64,000 nucleotides of DNA from Distichodus sexfasciatus (Eukaryota; Chordata; Actinopteri; Characiformes; Distichodontidae). A program made the position numbers and the translations under genes. The stretch spans positions 2,506,165-2,570,164 of the forward strand of contig JAVGVS010000044.1 in NCBI GenBank assembly GCA_032718565.1, written 5' to 3'. The notes beneath the pieces are model-generated. The model saw nothing but the letters and a program-made list of their open reading frames with translations. It made no database searches and had not been told where the DNA came from. Shown here in pieces: positions 31,213 to 45,000 of the stretch. The first letter of the stretch is position 1; each line of letters opens with the position of its first letter.

Positions 31213-34200
31213 ATGGCGGCGACCTGGAGCCTCAAACTCCTCAAGAAAAAGTCGCTTTTGGCCCAAACTTTCCGCGCACCGCTACTCTTCCGGTAAGTCC
31301 AGCTAGCGACTAGGCGAGTAAATCCCACGTTTCATCACGATACTTTATTATTATTTTTCAGTGGACAGCGATTCGATGTGCCGATATCATAAAGTCTGCT
31401 ACGATATGATTTCAATTCGATTCAGTTCAGGAGTCAGCGATTGATATGAGACAATATCATATTCCGATTTATTACTTCTATTCATAACAAATCTCAAAAA
31501 TATTTTATTCCAGAGCTCAGCCAAAAATTTCAATGAAAACCTTTTTTTTCTTGTATTAAAAGTAGACATCCCGTTCAATATAAAGTGACACTACAATAAG
31601 TATGATGTCTGATTGATGTTTTCATTTTGGATTAATGCTATGGGCTAGATCATTGAGTCACTGTAGACATGTAACAGTTTAGATCTATGTATTCTAACAC
31701 CCTGCAAGAGACTGGAAACACATCTCAGCAGAAAGTAAATTCATATTTCTTACGATCATATGCCAGTAAAGCCAAGCTCACATGTAGATTTCCATGGTAA
31801 TGAGCAGTCTGTCCTCAAAATTCTTTAAATGTGAATGTGCCTAAAGTGATTCAATTAAGAGCCATCTGAACCATTTAAATTAAAATTAAACCATTTTGAT
31901 TGGTGCCCTTTTGAAGTTTATGTTTTCTACACCAGAGAAGTTCAGTTAGAATGTAAATGTTCTTCGTGGCACCGTGCAGCCAAATGAAGTGCCATTTAAC
32001 TGCTATTTCTAGTACATGGACATTTTACATATTTTATTGTAATTGTAGTCTAATCCTGTAAAAAATGTGCATGTATTTGTGATGGATTTTTAAGTAGAAC
32101 TATCCATCATAGACTGTAGTATAATGTGGTGTGGGGTAATGACACATCGTCTTTGGATTGAAAATCAATGTTATTCAAAACACAAGGTTTTAATTAATCC
32201 CTATTGCCTATTTTGCTACATAACACTAGCTAAACCTCTTTTTTCTTTTACCCTACTCAGTGGGTTGGTGGATAAGAGTGATAGTGGTTGGTGGAGCTCA
32301 GTGTTTGGGCACAAAGCGGATGCCAGGAAAGATGCCCACTCCAACCTGCTTTCCAAGAAAGCAACCAGCGGCCTCTACAAAATACAGTGTAAGTTTCTGC
32401 TTTTGGATAACTGCTACTGCGGAAGAATTGTGGCATTAATCTTTTGTCCAAGCCATGTTTTATGCAATCTGAGAATTAGATGTACAGTTACTGTCATCTC
32501 AGTGTTCTGAGCACTTTATTCAAGACACAGAAATATAAGAAAAGTTGTCAGTATTATTACCTACAATGTCTGAATTATCTCCTTTAGTTCATAATGTCAA
32601 GCCAGAGTCTTTAGAGGCCTACAATGAATTATCGTAAGTATTTTTTATTTACTCTTCATCAGAATGAACTAACTTTCTAGCTGGGTCACGATCATGTCAT
32701 TGTTCTTCATCTTGTTTTCTGCTTCATATTATGAGACCATTACAATAAACTGTATCTCAGACATCTGCGCTTTTATGAGCTGAACTAGTAGAAAAGTTTC
32801 TTCCATTCTAGCAACTCTTAAAAGAATTACAAGAACTGATAAGCCCTGATCTTAGATCTGGATGCACAATGGTTTTTGCACCAAACTACTGGATTTTTCT
32901 GTGATTTAAGATAGTCTGGTCCTAGCTTATTGTCACATTGTTGAATTTAACTCAATGTCTCATTAAGTTGAGCTAGCCATTTAAGACAATCCTGCTTCAT
33001 TTACAGCCGTTTCAGAATTCAAGCTATACCAACCTTAATTTTAGCTACATCTTGAACATTAGGAATGTTCAACTGACATATTTTAGGTGGTTAAATGGAA
33101 AAGCCAAAGAGCTTACATTTTTGGAAGTACAGACAACGCTTGTGAACTACTTGATTAGATGTCTTTTACACTGTAAGTTTAACACTCATTGTGTGTGCTG
33201 AGAGAGCTGAAGTCCATAAAGAACTGCACAATGATCCAGATTATCCGTGTGAAGTAGTGGGAAGCTGGAACACCTGGTATGGGGAACAGGACCAAGCAGG
33301 TGGGACTCATATGCATACTTTCCCTCCGTGTGATTTTATATGTACATATACTGTATATCAGTAGCAACTCTCCAACTCTAAACCATGCTACTATGTTACA
33401 TGGTGCGGTGGCCTCCCCTGCTGTTGGTTTGTTGCAGTGCATTTGTGGAGATATTATGGTGGATATCCTGCACTAACAGAATGTTTGGACAAACTCAAAT
33501 TCAACAAGGTACTGTGTTTCCTCATTCATATTTTGAACAGTCATTATGTTAGTACACAGCATATTTTTTCACCAGTTCATGCTCCGCAGGGTTATTGGAA
33601 GTATGAAACAACAATATAGATTTTAAGATGGTACATTTGGTCAAGAAGGCTCTTAAACACTTTGTATCTCTACTCTCAATTTTTAGAGTCAGGACAGAGA
33701 GCTCTGTCATAATGGCTGTTATTTATAGTGCCGATCCAGAAGCATTTTTTAATGACTGATATAAATCTCTATGTTTGCCGATTTAAAAATCAAATATATT
33801 AGCTAGGGGTCCATTACCAATAGCCAATATTTTGAACCAAATGAATGTAAAAAATGAAAATGAATAAATAATAATAACTTACATGCCTTTTAGCATATGT
33901 TTAATTCTGAGAACTTTTCATGCTTTTAACATAAATAAGTGTATTGAGCTCCCAGCAGCCAGTTTTCTTTTTATTTAAAACAAGTAAACAAACAAATGAA
34001 TATGTCAATAAAATAACAAAATAAATGCTGAGTAATAAATAAATAACGAATGTTTCTTATTGTCATAATTAGTACTTTGAACAAAAATGCATCAAAACAA
34101 ATAAAAGTTTGCATCAAAATAGAAAAAATAAGTTTCATTGTTGCCCTCTAGTGGACAAACTCTGCAAATGCAACACTCATAACATGACCCATCTTTTGTC

Positions 34201-36470
34201 TCTCTGTTACTTTTATAATTGACATATATTTATATATTTTAAGTATTTAAGTATATATTGAATATTTATAGCATCTTGTCCTGTATTTTTATTATCTTGT
34301 ATGTGCCAATAATATTATTAGTCAGGCTTTAACTCCTCATCTATAGTGTTTAATTTCTACTAGTGGGCTGCACGCATCTTAAAAATAGAATAAATTCTAA
34401 AACAATTATCTTATAATATAGAGCAGCAGTTTGGGAGCTTTTTTCTCCTCTATTGTATATCAAGGCCTTTATTTTGTGTTCATATTCAATTTGCCCAGGC
34501 ATATTTGGAGTTTCGCAAAGAGAGGAGTAAAATGTTAATCTCTCGACGGAATCAACTTCTGCTGGAGTTCAGCTTCTGGAACGATCCTGTACCTAGAACC
34601 GGACCCAATATATATGAGCTGAGAACCTACAAATTAAAGGTGAAACCTTCGCTGTATTTGAGTCATTGTTGTAGCTTAATCATTTTTTGATGAGTTGAGT
34701 ACTGACCTTTTATTTCACAAATTTACTTGTTTTCATATGGATGATGAAGCCTGGCACAATGATCGAGTGGGGAAACCACTGGTAAGTTGGCAAATGTTAA
34801 AATTTTTATATAATTGTATCATATCCATGTGAGTTAATCCCTTTGCCTAATATTTTGTGTTTATCAGGGCGCGAGCGATTAAATACAGACAGGAGAATAA
34901 CGAGGCCGTAGGAGGATTCTTCACCCAGATTGGAGATCTTTATGTTGTCCATCATTTATGGGGTATGTTTAGCTTTCAGTCTTTCTTGTCCTGTACCTTT
35001 GCTGTCCTCAGACAGACTTGTTACTGTGCTTAGGTTTCAAAGAATTTGCCATTTTTGTAGCTTATAAGGACCTGCAGTCCAGAGAGGAGACTCGGAACTC
35101 GGCCTGGCTGAAAGAAGGTTGGGACGCCAGCGTTTACTACACAGGTGCGGCAGGTTTATTTTATATATCAGAGTTTGTCTCCATCTAGTGAATAACAGCA
35201 GAACTGATCATAAAAAATGTTGGATGAGGGAAATCAAGATACTATGTCTAGACTTAGAAGCAAACTTTAATTAAACGAGACCTTTTACTGATATTGAACA
35301 AATAAAAACAGTGGGCCTTAGTCCCCAACTGTTCTTACAAAGAGATTTTTTAAATGCTTTTTCACATTATTGTTATTTGAGATTTATTCTTAGATAAAAA
35401 TGCTGACGAGCTCTCTTATGCAAATTTTATTGCCTACCTGTTTGTGCAAAATATTAACGTAAATGTTTTTTCAGTTCTGCACTTAATATGATGCTATTTC
35501 AACGTCCTAATTTTATTAAGAACAAATTTAAGATAAATATAAGAAACCATTGTTGAATAAGGCCTAATATGTTGATATGCAGTTTACACATTCAATGAAT
35601 ATTTTTCTGTAGTTTTATACTTTTGTTACTGAAAACTAAAAAATAGTCATTTTAAGATGTACAATTCCAATTAGTCCAAGTAGGATTGGACAATAAGCAG
35701 TGTAGCCACAGTAACACATAGTGATGTGCAGGTGAAGCTCCATGAACCCTTTGCTGTAAGTTTTGGCACCACTAGATGGCAGTCTTGACTTTAAGAAAAA
35801 GGCTAAAGGCATTCCGTTTTGACCATTTGTGTCATTTTCTTAAAGTGAAGAGCGTCATCTAGTGGGGATTATGTATGCTTGAACCGGTTCATGAAGCTTC
35901 ATCTGCACATCACTAGTACCATGTAATTATTTAATATCGATGATGGTCAGAATTAAACACTGATACCGATAATCGGCAAAATGCCTAACATCCCGATAAT
36001 CGGTCTGGTCGATAATCGGTTGACCCTTATTAAAAATACAACGCTACATCTAGTCGTATGCCTCGGCCCTGTGTGACAAAATATATATCAATTAAGAATT
36101 CATTAGCCATAATCAAGAAATTTTAAATCATTGTTTGATTTGAAATAATTGAGTTGTTAGAATTTGAAATTATTGATTTGAAGTCATATTTGTCAGCCAT
36201 ATGCCTGATGTTGGTGCACATACTTCATCTCTCTATTCACCTTGAAAGCACTTGCATCTTCACTTGCGTGTTGTCAACCAGATTTATTCAAACTGAGAGG
36301 TTTATGTGACTTTTTAACAAAAATGGCTGAAGGAGAACACACACAAATCCTTCTTTTCAACCCTGACTGATTAACACTGTAAGTGTTAATCCCTTTTCTT
36401 TACAGTACCTTTAATCCAAGCTATGGAGTCGAGAATTTTGATCCCCAGTAAAAGCTCGCCTCTGCAGTGA
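31213..36470 (+). CDS. nipsnap1: NipSnap homolog 1, mitochondrial, 10 exons, complete
   Basis: NIPSNAP1 is a mitochondrial matrix protein; in mammals it accumulates on damaged mitochondria and recruits autophagy receptors. Exons: 31213-31292, 32261-32388, 32588-32633, 33205-33299, 33438-33508, 34499-34639, 34750-34781, 34868-34962, 35061-35144, 36406-36470 (stop TGA). All phases agree; the product is 278 aa (human about 284). The start MAATWSLKLLKKKS is basic and amphipathic, as expected of a mitochondrial targeting sequence. Conserved segments: [84 protein letters not shown] and the terminal SPLQ. [15 protein letters not shown] and ARAIKYRQEN fit NIPSNAP1 better than NIPSNAP2 (RSYQLRPGTM, ARAIRFRQDG). 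AATAAA lies at 36737-36742, 267 bases past the stop. No defects seen. Confidence 0.95.
31350..31480. repeat. Degenerate GATTCGAT/ATATCATA repeat fragment in nipsnap1 intron 1
   Basis: Words such as GCGATTCGATGTGCCGATAT and GATATGAGACAATATCAT resemble the interior of the TAGGGGTGTGCC-type elements. No ends are recognisable. The rest of intron 1 (31480-32260) shows nothing. Confidence 0.35.
35719..35915. mobile_element. hAT-like MITE in nipsnap1 intron 9
   Basis: Ends TAGTGATGTGCAGGTGAAGC and GCTTCATCTGCACATCACTA are inverted with few mismatches; inside them a second inverted pair, CACTAGATGGCAGTCTTGAC and AGAGCGTCATCTAGTG, gives strong fold-back potential. Flanking octamers GTAACACA and GTACCATG agree at five of eight. 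Confidence 0.6.
35930..36035. repeat. Fragment rich in CCGATAATCGG words
   Basis: GATACCGATAATCGGCAAAA, ATCCCGATAATCGGTC and GGTCGATAATCGGTTGACCC are the end region of a hAT-like repeat with ATCGG motifs. A related scrap lies near 33730-33830. Neither has both ends. Confidence 0.4.
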
Positions 36471-38084
36471 CCATGCAGTAGACAGACTCAAGTTGGACCA
36501 TGCTGCTCATCTCAAATCACTCTGCATGAACTGAAACTTGAACTCTAAATGCATTTCTGTATGCATTTCTGTTGAATCATTTCAAAGCAGTATTTTTTTT
36601 GTAATGTCATCACTCATCCTAGTGAACTACGTGTTTTTTTAACGGTTTATCATCATTGGTGTAATCGCATGTACTTTTGGACACAAAGTAAATCAGTTTC
36701 ATACAGATAAAAATTTAACGTTTGGCTTTTTGTGCTAATAAAGCAAAAATGTAGACACAGTCCTTCTAAATAAACAGCATTATCTAATTTTCTTGAAATT
36801 CTTCTTTCTTTTTCTGAAATGCAGTACAGTCAGATGTTTAGAGATGTCTTAGAAGGCAGTCCATGGATTTCAGCATTTGTTCTGCATCCAGTTATCAGAG
36901 AGAAATAAAATTGACATTCATCCTTGAACATATAAAGTGGATAGGTCTACATAGCAAACAAGTTCATATTTTAAATAGGAAGAAAAGAGTCCATATAACT
37001 GACATCACGCTTAGATCACATTTGTTGAGAAAATATGAAACAATTGATGCCCATTTAGTCAAGAAGTGACCTTGGAACCTTATAGATTGTTATTTAAACC
37101 ATAATAGAGAAAACAGAGAAACTACTTCATCAGTCAAAATTATGTTTTTGTTTCAATATGTCTGTTTTATTTTAGACTATTGCTCCTAACATTGGGACAT
37201 CCTCACTTCATTCAGTCAGCAGAATGTCATGACAGCAGTGGTGGGATTATTGTGTTGTTTGGGGAATGTTTTGTCCCCACAGGATTTGTCTGACTCTCCA
37301 CCTCAAACATACATTGTGTTCAGCATCTATCACAACCATCCATTTGGGTGGCAAAGATTTAGCATGGCTCAGTTATGCCTGAGGACAGTGTTAACCAGGT
37401 TGCCAGGTACAATATGTACTCTGCAAAACAGCATCAGTGAAGTCCTGCCTCCATCTACTAAGTAATTTATTTTAAAATCTGTACCTTTTATAGAAACATA
37501 TAATAACAGTTCTACTGAAAAAGCAAGAAAGGTTCAGAAAGCTGTGTTCTGAACTACATCAAATTGGTGCAAAAATATATTATTTTATGAATTCTTGATC
37601 AATAGATTTTATTTATGTCACTTGCTTACTTGCCCACTTAATCAAGATCACAAATAACTTGATGAATCACCTCAAAATCTATATGGATCTGATTTTTGAT
37701 GACAGCATGGACACCAAACTCCAAAAGCAAAATCTTCAGCGGGCAAAATCTTTACTATAGTGTGGTTTTTGTCATAAATGCATTGTGTGCAAGGTTTTAT
37801 GACATTCAGACATTGTAAGTCAATCTGAGAAAGAGTGGCCAGTAATAAAGGGTCAGTAAATGCCTTGAAATTGAGTTTAATGAATCTGTGTTGTTACTTT
37901 TCTTAAATAACTAACTAAATAAATAATATCCTTGGCATCTTTATGAAACAATAGTAATGACAAATAAAGCTTCTAAAAGGGTATTTCTTAAAATGGATGT
38001 TAATACATATTTTTGAGTTTGGAACAATGTGTTTAAACAAGTCTCATTAGTTAAATATTGTGTCAGTCCGTAAATCAGTCATTA

Positions 38085-38280
38085 TCTGAACCGTCTAATC
38101 CCAACTGGGGTCGCAGGGGACCGGAGCCTATCCTGGGAATTACGGGCGCAAGGCGGAGACTGACCCTGGCCAGGCCCCAACATACTGCAGGGCACACACA
38201 CTCACACTTTATGGGGCCAATTTACGAATGCGAATACTGGCAGAGCATGCAACCTCTACACAGAAAGGCCCTACGGCATA
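38085..38280 (-). mobile_element. tRNA-headed repeat (family B), truncated copy
   Basis: Shares GACCGGAGCCTATCC, TGGCCAGGC and AGAGCATGCAACCTCTACAC then AGAAAGGCCCTACGG with the fuller copy at 47170-47500 but lacks its tRNA-like head; it breaks off into TAA microsatellite sequence. Confidence 0.65.
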
Positions 38281-38400
38281 TAATAATAATACTGATAATA
38301 ATTTAATATTAATATTAATAATAATAATAATAATCTGTTATATTATTATTATTGTTATTATTATTGTTGTTGTTGTTGTTGTTCTTCTTCTTCTTCTTTC
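38280..38400. repeat. TAA/ATT, GTT and CTT trinucleotide microsatellites
   Basis: Runs of AATAAT, ATTATT, GTTGTT (about seven units) and CTTCTT follow one another; similar CTT and ATT runs recur at 38675-38745. Confidence 0.9.
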
Positions 38401-38580
38401 TTCAAGATTCAAGATCTAAGATTCAAGATTCAAGATTCTTTATTTGTCACGTAGCAAATTATACAGGTACAACATGCAGTGAAATGTATCCCCTGATCCG
38501 CTTAACTGTGCAATTAGGCAATTTAGAAAAATAACAAAATAGAGATACAAATACAAACTTAAAGAAGGGGGTCAGGGAAA
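38395..38580 (-). mobile_element. LINE-like 3' tail with CAAGATT tandem repeats
   Basis: Tandem TTCAAGATTCAAGATT units are followed by CTTTATTTGTCACG and AACATGCAGTGAAATGTATC. On the minus strand this ends in AATAAAG plus short tandem repeats, as Rex1/CR1-like LINE tails do in fish (family from memory). Confidence 0.55.
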
Positions 38581-38712
38581 TAATACAAAAAAATATATAT
38601 ATATATCTTATATACAATAAGGTACATAAAGTTACATATGCAGACGTATGGAGTACAATTTAATTTTTTTTTAATTCTTCTTCTTCTTCTTTCTTCTTTC
38701 TTCTTCTTCTTC

Positions 38713-38743
<31 letters not shown>

Positions 38744-39015
38744 TACTTGATACGGAATCGGAAATACACACGAAACCTGCTGTTTCTTAGAGATCGCGGT
38801 CCCCTTAAAGCGCAAAGGGGGCGTGCACCTTCAGTCTTCGCGTGGAGTGACATTGGCGAATCAGATTGCACGGTTTTTTGCTCCTCCTTCTCGAGCGCAG
38901 TCAGCAACAATGTGTCGCGCAAAAGCAGCGCGCCGACTGCACCTTTAATTAGCCGCTTAAATATCGGCGCATTTGGGACTTTATCGCGCGTCGTGTATTT
39001 TCTGGAGCAGACGCG

Positions 39016-42000
39016 ATGGATTTACACATATTAGACCACAGACTGAGGGTGACGAGTATCAGCAAAAACGGGCTGAAAAACTACACCCACCCGCTAATCA
39101 AACTCATATTCCTTAAAAACAGGACGAGGTGAGTTGGTGTCCGTCTTTTCACTCAAGCACCACTGACGTGTTTGCTTAGTAGTTCTCTGGTTTGCTGCTT
39201 TTCCTGTGGCTTTGGGCTGCACAATAAATTGTTTCTGCATCGCCATCGCGGTACGAGCATGCGCTGTGGACATATCGCAGGACGATTCAATGTACAGTGC
39301 TGAAGCAAATTAAGTCAGACAACACTCAATTGATATAGACGTGAATTGTTCTGCTTCTCACTTTTTATTGCTAATCTACCAGAGAAGTTAGCTTTTTACG
39401 TGTTATTTTTTTTATTTTGTATACAGATACACTCACCTACAAAACCTTTATTTCCAAATAGGTCTATTTAAACAATAACTTTTTGAAGCATTGTTATACA
39501 TTACAGAAAAAGACACATAAAGGAGCAGAAAAGGAGAAAATAAATAGAGAATCAAAACTCGGGCAGAAATACTGTTTGTCCTCACTCACACGTAGGTCTT
39601 ATCCATAATCATAGCCACCGTGTACAAACTTCTTAATCTTTTGGATTTTATTTGGCTACAGAAATGTTGCTTGTAATAAAGGGCCTTTAACACGCTCTAA
39701 TGACTTACTTTTACAGACTCTAAGTTGTGATCAAACACAGGAAGTCTTCATGTACTAGTGTGAGTTAAAAATAGCGAAAACTGACTGTTCTTGGTGTGCA
39801 TATGTGCATAGTATGGAAGTAGCAATATTTAGTTGTAAGTTGTAAGTTTATACTTACATCATGTTGCTAAAATACCCTAAGAACTATAGCAAAGCCAAGC
39901 TGTCCCTTACTGTTGTTGAATTTCAAGATGATTTTTTTCGTTTGTTGTTTTTTGCAGGTCTGATGCTGGTTTAAATCACAAATGAAACCTTACATGTGTA
40001 AGATGCCTCTTGTTGGTTGATTTGGATCTTTAGAAGGCTTATGGTCATATGTTGGTTGTTGCTGGTTTGTTGGTCAAGATATTGATTTAAACCTAATTTC
40101 AGCTTTCCACATCCACATTTGTCTACAGAGACAAAAAACAACCTGTGGATTTTTGTCAAATAGAGCTGTCTGGATTTTATTGAGGTTAATATTTGTGACA
40201 GTGAGTGATTATTTGTCATTGTGAACACAGCACAGCACACATTACACCACAATGAAATGTGACCTCTGCATTTGAACCATCCATGAAGGAGTAGTGGGAA
40301 GCTGACATGGGCAGCGCCCGGCGAGCAGTGCTTGGAAACGGTACCTTGCTCATGAGTACCTCAGTGGCACCTTTACCGGTCTTGGGATTCGAACCGGCAA
40401 CATTCCGATCCCGGGGAAAACGCCCTAATCGTTACTCTCGGTGTGCCACATCAAGCTTGTTTTCAACCAAAGTAAATTTTAAGTAAATCCAGCAAATTAA
40501 ACCACCTGATCAGTTCTTTTTGGCTCTTTTGAATGTTACCTGAAAACAAGATGAATGTATTTAATCCCGGCATGCCCAAAATAATTGCCCAACGTACATT
40601 TTTTCTGATGACATAAATGCTTAGTATTGCACTCCCATGACCCATCTTTTTGGACATGTCCTAACACTTATAAAGAGGAACTATTGTGCAACACTAACAA
40701 TTCAGTTACTGTACTGCATGAAGAATGACTCAATAGGGTAAAAATGAAAGGGGAGAAAAGGCTAATTTTGTGGACGTCAAAAGTGAGAGTGCTCTGGAAC
40801 ATTTGCTGTTATATAAAAGAATGTTGTGTAAAGTTTGTGGTCTGTTTTCTCCTCTAGAACCAGACATTGTAGCATTGTCAGGGAGGGGGGCAATAGCTTT
40901 GTCAGGGAGTGGACCAGTATTTGTAGTATGGCTGCACAATATATAGCAAATTTATCGTCATCGCGATATCAACATGCGCAATATACATATCGCGAAAGAC
41001 TGACTGAACTGCAATAAATGGTGTTTTTGCAAAGCTCTTCATATCAACATATTTGGCCAATCAGATGGAGCCTACTGCCTTATGCCCGCCCCCTAGTAGT
41101 CAGCGTCTGGAGTCTATGTTACCAGCAAATCCAAAGCAGAAAAACATTAACACTATAAAGGCTAAGTTTTTACTTACTTATCGCATGTGATATCGCCATC
41201 CTAACACTCAACAACATTATCGCATATCGCATGTTTTCCTAATATCGTGCAGCCCTAATTTGTAGTGTGTGTGTATTAAACTATATGTTTGGACTGGAAT
41301 GCTTATTACAGTGCGTGAACGCGACAAATACATTAGTTACAGGTATGGTGTTAAACTAGCGTGTCATGTTAAATAGCAGATATTTGCAGGTAGATCTGCA
41401 GTGTTGGCAAACATGGGAAGCTTTCCTGTGGTCATATAAATGAATTCTGATGAAGGGTAAATTGATGGAAACGCCAGATGGACCACAGCCTGTTAAAGTG
41501 CCCCAGCAGACCTTATCTAAAGTATATTTACCAAATAAGATACATGAAATAGAAAAGCACTGATCCTGATATTGTTCCAATACTGACTCAAACATCTGGG
41601 CGATCTCAAGAGCAGAATGATCTGTGTGGGTGATCTGTTCCATGAAATGACTTGTTTATGCTACCTGTGTGAATTGGGATGTAATTGATCAGGTTTGTTT
41701 GCATTAGTTTATTATTTCATGGTTATATTTTGTTCTCATTTACTCAGTTATGTTATTTATACTAGTTTTAATTCCAAGCCAGATCATTGCTGGTGAACAT
41801 TTTTATAATGCGTGTTAATTGTGATTTTTTTTTTTTAACCAAGTAGCTAAACTACTTGTTATTTATTTTCATGACAGATAATTCAGCACATTTGAAGTCT
41901 TGAGCCACCCCTGTTTTCTTCATATTTAAATTCCAAAGAGCCAGACTTTCTTAAAATTTTCCCCTTAGTTTTGAAGAGCAGTTCTTCCGGCTTCCACAAA

Positions 42001-45000
42001 GACTTAAAAATTGTGCATAGTACATAGAAAGATGTGCCGATTGAGACCAAAACATTTTGGTATCCAGTCTGTACTTTGTATGCGTTGATACCCAAAGCAC
42101 AGGTACTTGCATCATTATCGGTCCTTAAAAGAATCATTATCGGATCAGTGCAGCCCTAATGTGTAATATTGATCTAAAAAGCTATGTAATTATGACTGGC
42201 ACTCTTGTCTAGCATGCTTTTTAAAGTAATTTTAGGCCTTAAAAGCAACAGTACTTTGAATAAGTAGGTATTCATAAAGCAGATTTGCTCAACTTTCTCT
42301 CTATCACTTTCTGACTTGCTCTTTCCATCCTCGCTTTCTCTCAGTTCTTTTCTCCACTTCATCACAGTTTTAGGACCTTGCATTTGCAGCTCTGCTGTTG
42401 AAAGCCTCTGTAGCACCAACAGGAAGTTCAGCCCCGGGGCTTTAACACATGAACAGGAAGTGTGAGGGGAGGGAGCCCACGCTGAGTTGCATTTCAAAAC
42501 AGGATTCTGGAGGGCACGGGGCCTGACGGGACGTGCATTCATTCATAGAGAGGAATAAAGTCCAAAGTGCTGTTCTCAAAATGCTTAACTCATTTATTCT
42601 ATGTTGCATGTAAATATGGTTGTTTGAATGTTCTCACTGTAAAACTGCCGGTTTTATATCCTTGAGTGGTTTTAGTTTCTTTTATTGTCGTAGTCGTACA
42701 GCACTTTGGGCCAACTACGGCTGTTTAAATGGACTTTATATATATATTGGACCTAACTTGACCGTTCAGAGCTCATGTGATTTTTTTCTTTCCTACATAG
42801 TAAAGTTCAGCTGCAATTTCCTAACACACTGCTTGGCAGCTGTTCACTGTAAATTCACAGTCTACTACTTTTTTTTTTTTTTAATCTGCAAGCTTGCTGT
42901 AATTGAAACATTACAATTAATTGATACACATCACTTAAAAAGTAATACAAATGTAAGTAATGCTGTAATTTACTTTCTTGTCTACTTCTGGATTGGTGTG
43001 GTGAAATGAGGAACAGGTGGTCTGAATCGGGCCAGCACTCAAAAGGGTAGAAAGCTTTAGGTTGGCTGTATGTTACTGTGTTTGTGAATAAAAGCACAAG
43101 ATGCTGTAGATTTTTTTTAAAGTAGAGTAATGTACTATGTTATGAAAATATGGTAAAATACTGCAGGCAACTGTAAATTTACAGCGGATATCTATAGCGT
43201 AGCTTTGGGACAATGAATCCAATGTGAAGGAACTGATCCGTGCTGTCCAGGGCTCCGTTGCCTGCTTTTGAAGAATTTGGGTCTAGGCCCAAGATGATGT
43301 AACCAACCACACACACACACACACACACGCACACACACACACACACTCCCTGGGTTCCCAGAACCTTGCAGAATGGCCAGTCATGTTAAATCAGAAGATT
43401 CTCACTGCCAGCTTTGTTTTTCTTGTCTGTTTTATCCAGCAAAATGGCTGGTTGGAAGATCTCTTCATCTCAAAGACAACAGATGTATTCTGAATGTGTG
43501 TGTATGTGTGTCTTTCTTTGTGTATGTCTCTCTCTCTCTGGGTCTCTGGCCCATATCCCATGCTGCTTCACTATGGGAAACTCTTAACAGCAATCTGTCA
43601 TTGTTTTTGTTCAGTCACAGTGTCTGATCTCTTTCTCTCTCTCTCTCTCTCTCTCTCCCCCCCTCTCTCTCCCTCTCATTTCCTCTGTCTAAATCTTTTA
43701 CAGATGCAAATTCTTCAGTTTGACAGAGACTCCAGAAAATTACACAGTTGTCCTTGATGAAGAAGGATTTAAAGGTAATGCATACTCCATATAAAGCCCG
43801 CATACCCCTCTCTCCATTCAGAGAAAGCGACTCTCTTCGTTTTTTGATGCTGTTGTAGCCGGTGTAGCTATTTAAAAAACAATTTTTTGCTGGTTTAATC
43901 AGACAGTTTTCTGTACCTGCTGTGGCACTGATTGGACAGAACACACTAACCCTCCCTCACTTCCTTCTGCATGCTCAAACATCAGACATTACACAACATG
44001 AAAAAGTTAGAAAATTGCAAATGCAAAAACTGTCATAGCTCAAAATATTATTTTCCCTGCAGCTTATCATATGAGAACTTTCCTTTCATGAATACATTTT
44101 GTGCCTGTAACTAATCCCAGAAAGATTTTGCATCTCCCATCCTTATCAGTTTACAAAAATAACTAGAGGGTGTTTAAAGTCTGAACTGTCTCTTTGTCAT
44201 CTTCTGACTGTTATGACGCTATTGTTCTATCTCTATATTCATCATTGCTTATCTCTCATTTTTACTCTTTACTCTCATTAAACCTGCAAACTGCAAGTGT
44301 TATGTGACTTTATTGCATTTTTATAGCTAACAATTAACACTTTATACTGCTGCCTCGCTTTTGCATTGTCATCTTGCATTGCTGCATGATGGAAGTTGTC
44401 ATAGTTTTTAGCATGAATGTTGATTCTGTTTGTGATCTTAGAACATTTCTACAATATGAAATTTCCTAAGACCACTACTAAAGCGTTCTAAAGTAATAAT
44501 TATTTGAATGTTCTTCACAGGCAAAACATAATCTCAATTCATCCTTAAATTATTTCATCTAAAGCTTTTGCAAATGGTGTTTAAAATGTTTATTTAAATA
44601 CAAATATAAGTCTCTTGCAATGCACTCTACTGTGTATTACTTAATAAAAAAAGATTTTCTTTCTCATAAGCCCATATTTTATTCATTACAGAACACAGAA
44701 CACACATCAAATGTTGAAACCATTTAACAACAGTCTGTAAACGTCTGGGGACTGAGAAGATCAGTTGTCTGATTCTAGTTGAACAATTGTCATAGATGAT
44801 GCGCCAAATGTCTGGACGGCTGGCAGGCCAGTTCAGTACCCGCACCCTTCTCCTATGTACAAAGCCATGATGTTGTAATTGATGCAGTGTGTGGTTTGGC
44901 ATTGTCATGTCTTCCCTGAAAGAGACGTTGCCTGGATGGGACATATGTTGCTCTAGAATCTGGATATACCTTTTAGCATTGATGGTGCTTTACCAGATAT

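Larger units (their letters stand above)
36471..39015. other. nipsnap1 3' UTR and spacer to castor1
   Basis: Contains the nipsnap1 AATAAA (36737-36742), AT-rich unassigned sequence to about 38080, a family-B repeat piece (38085-38280), microsatellites of TAA, GTT and CTT type (38280-38400 and 38660-38745), a LINE-like tail (38395-38580), and a GC-richer segment from about 38770 to the castor1 start with several CGCG words, probably its promoter and 5' UTR. Confidence 0.55.
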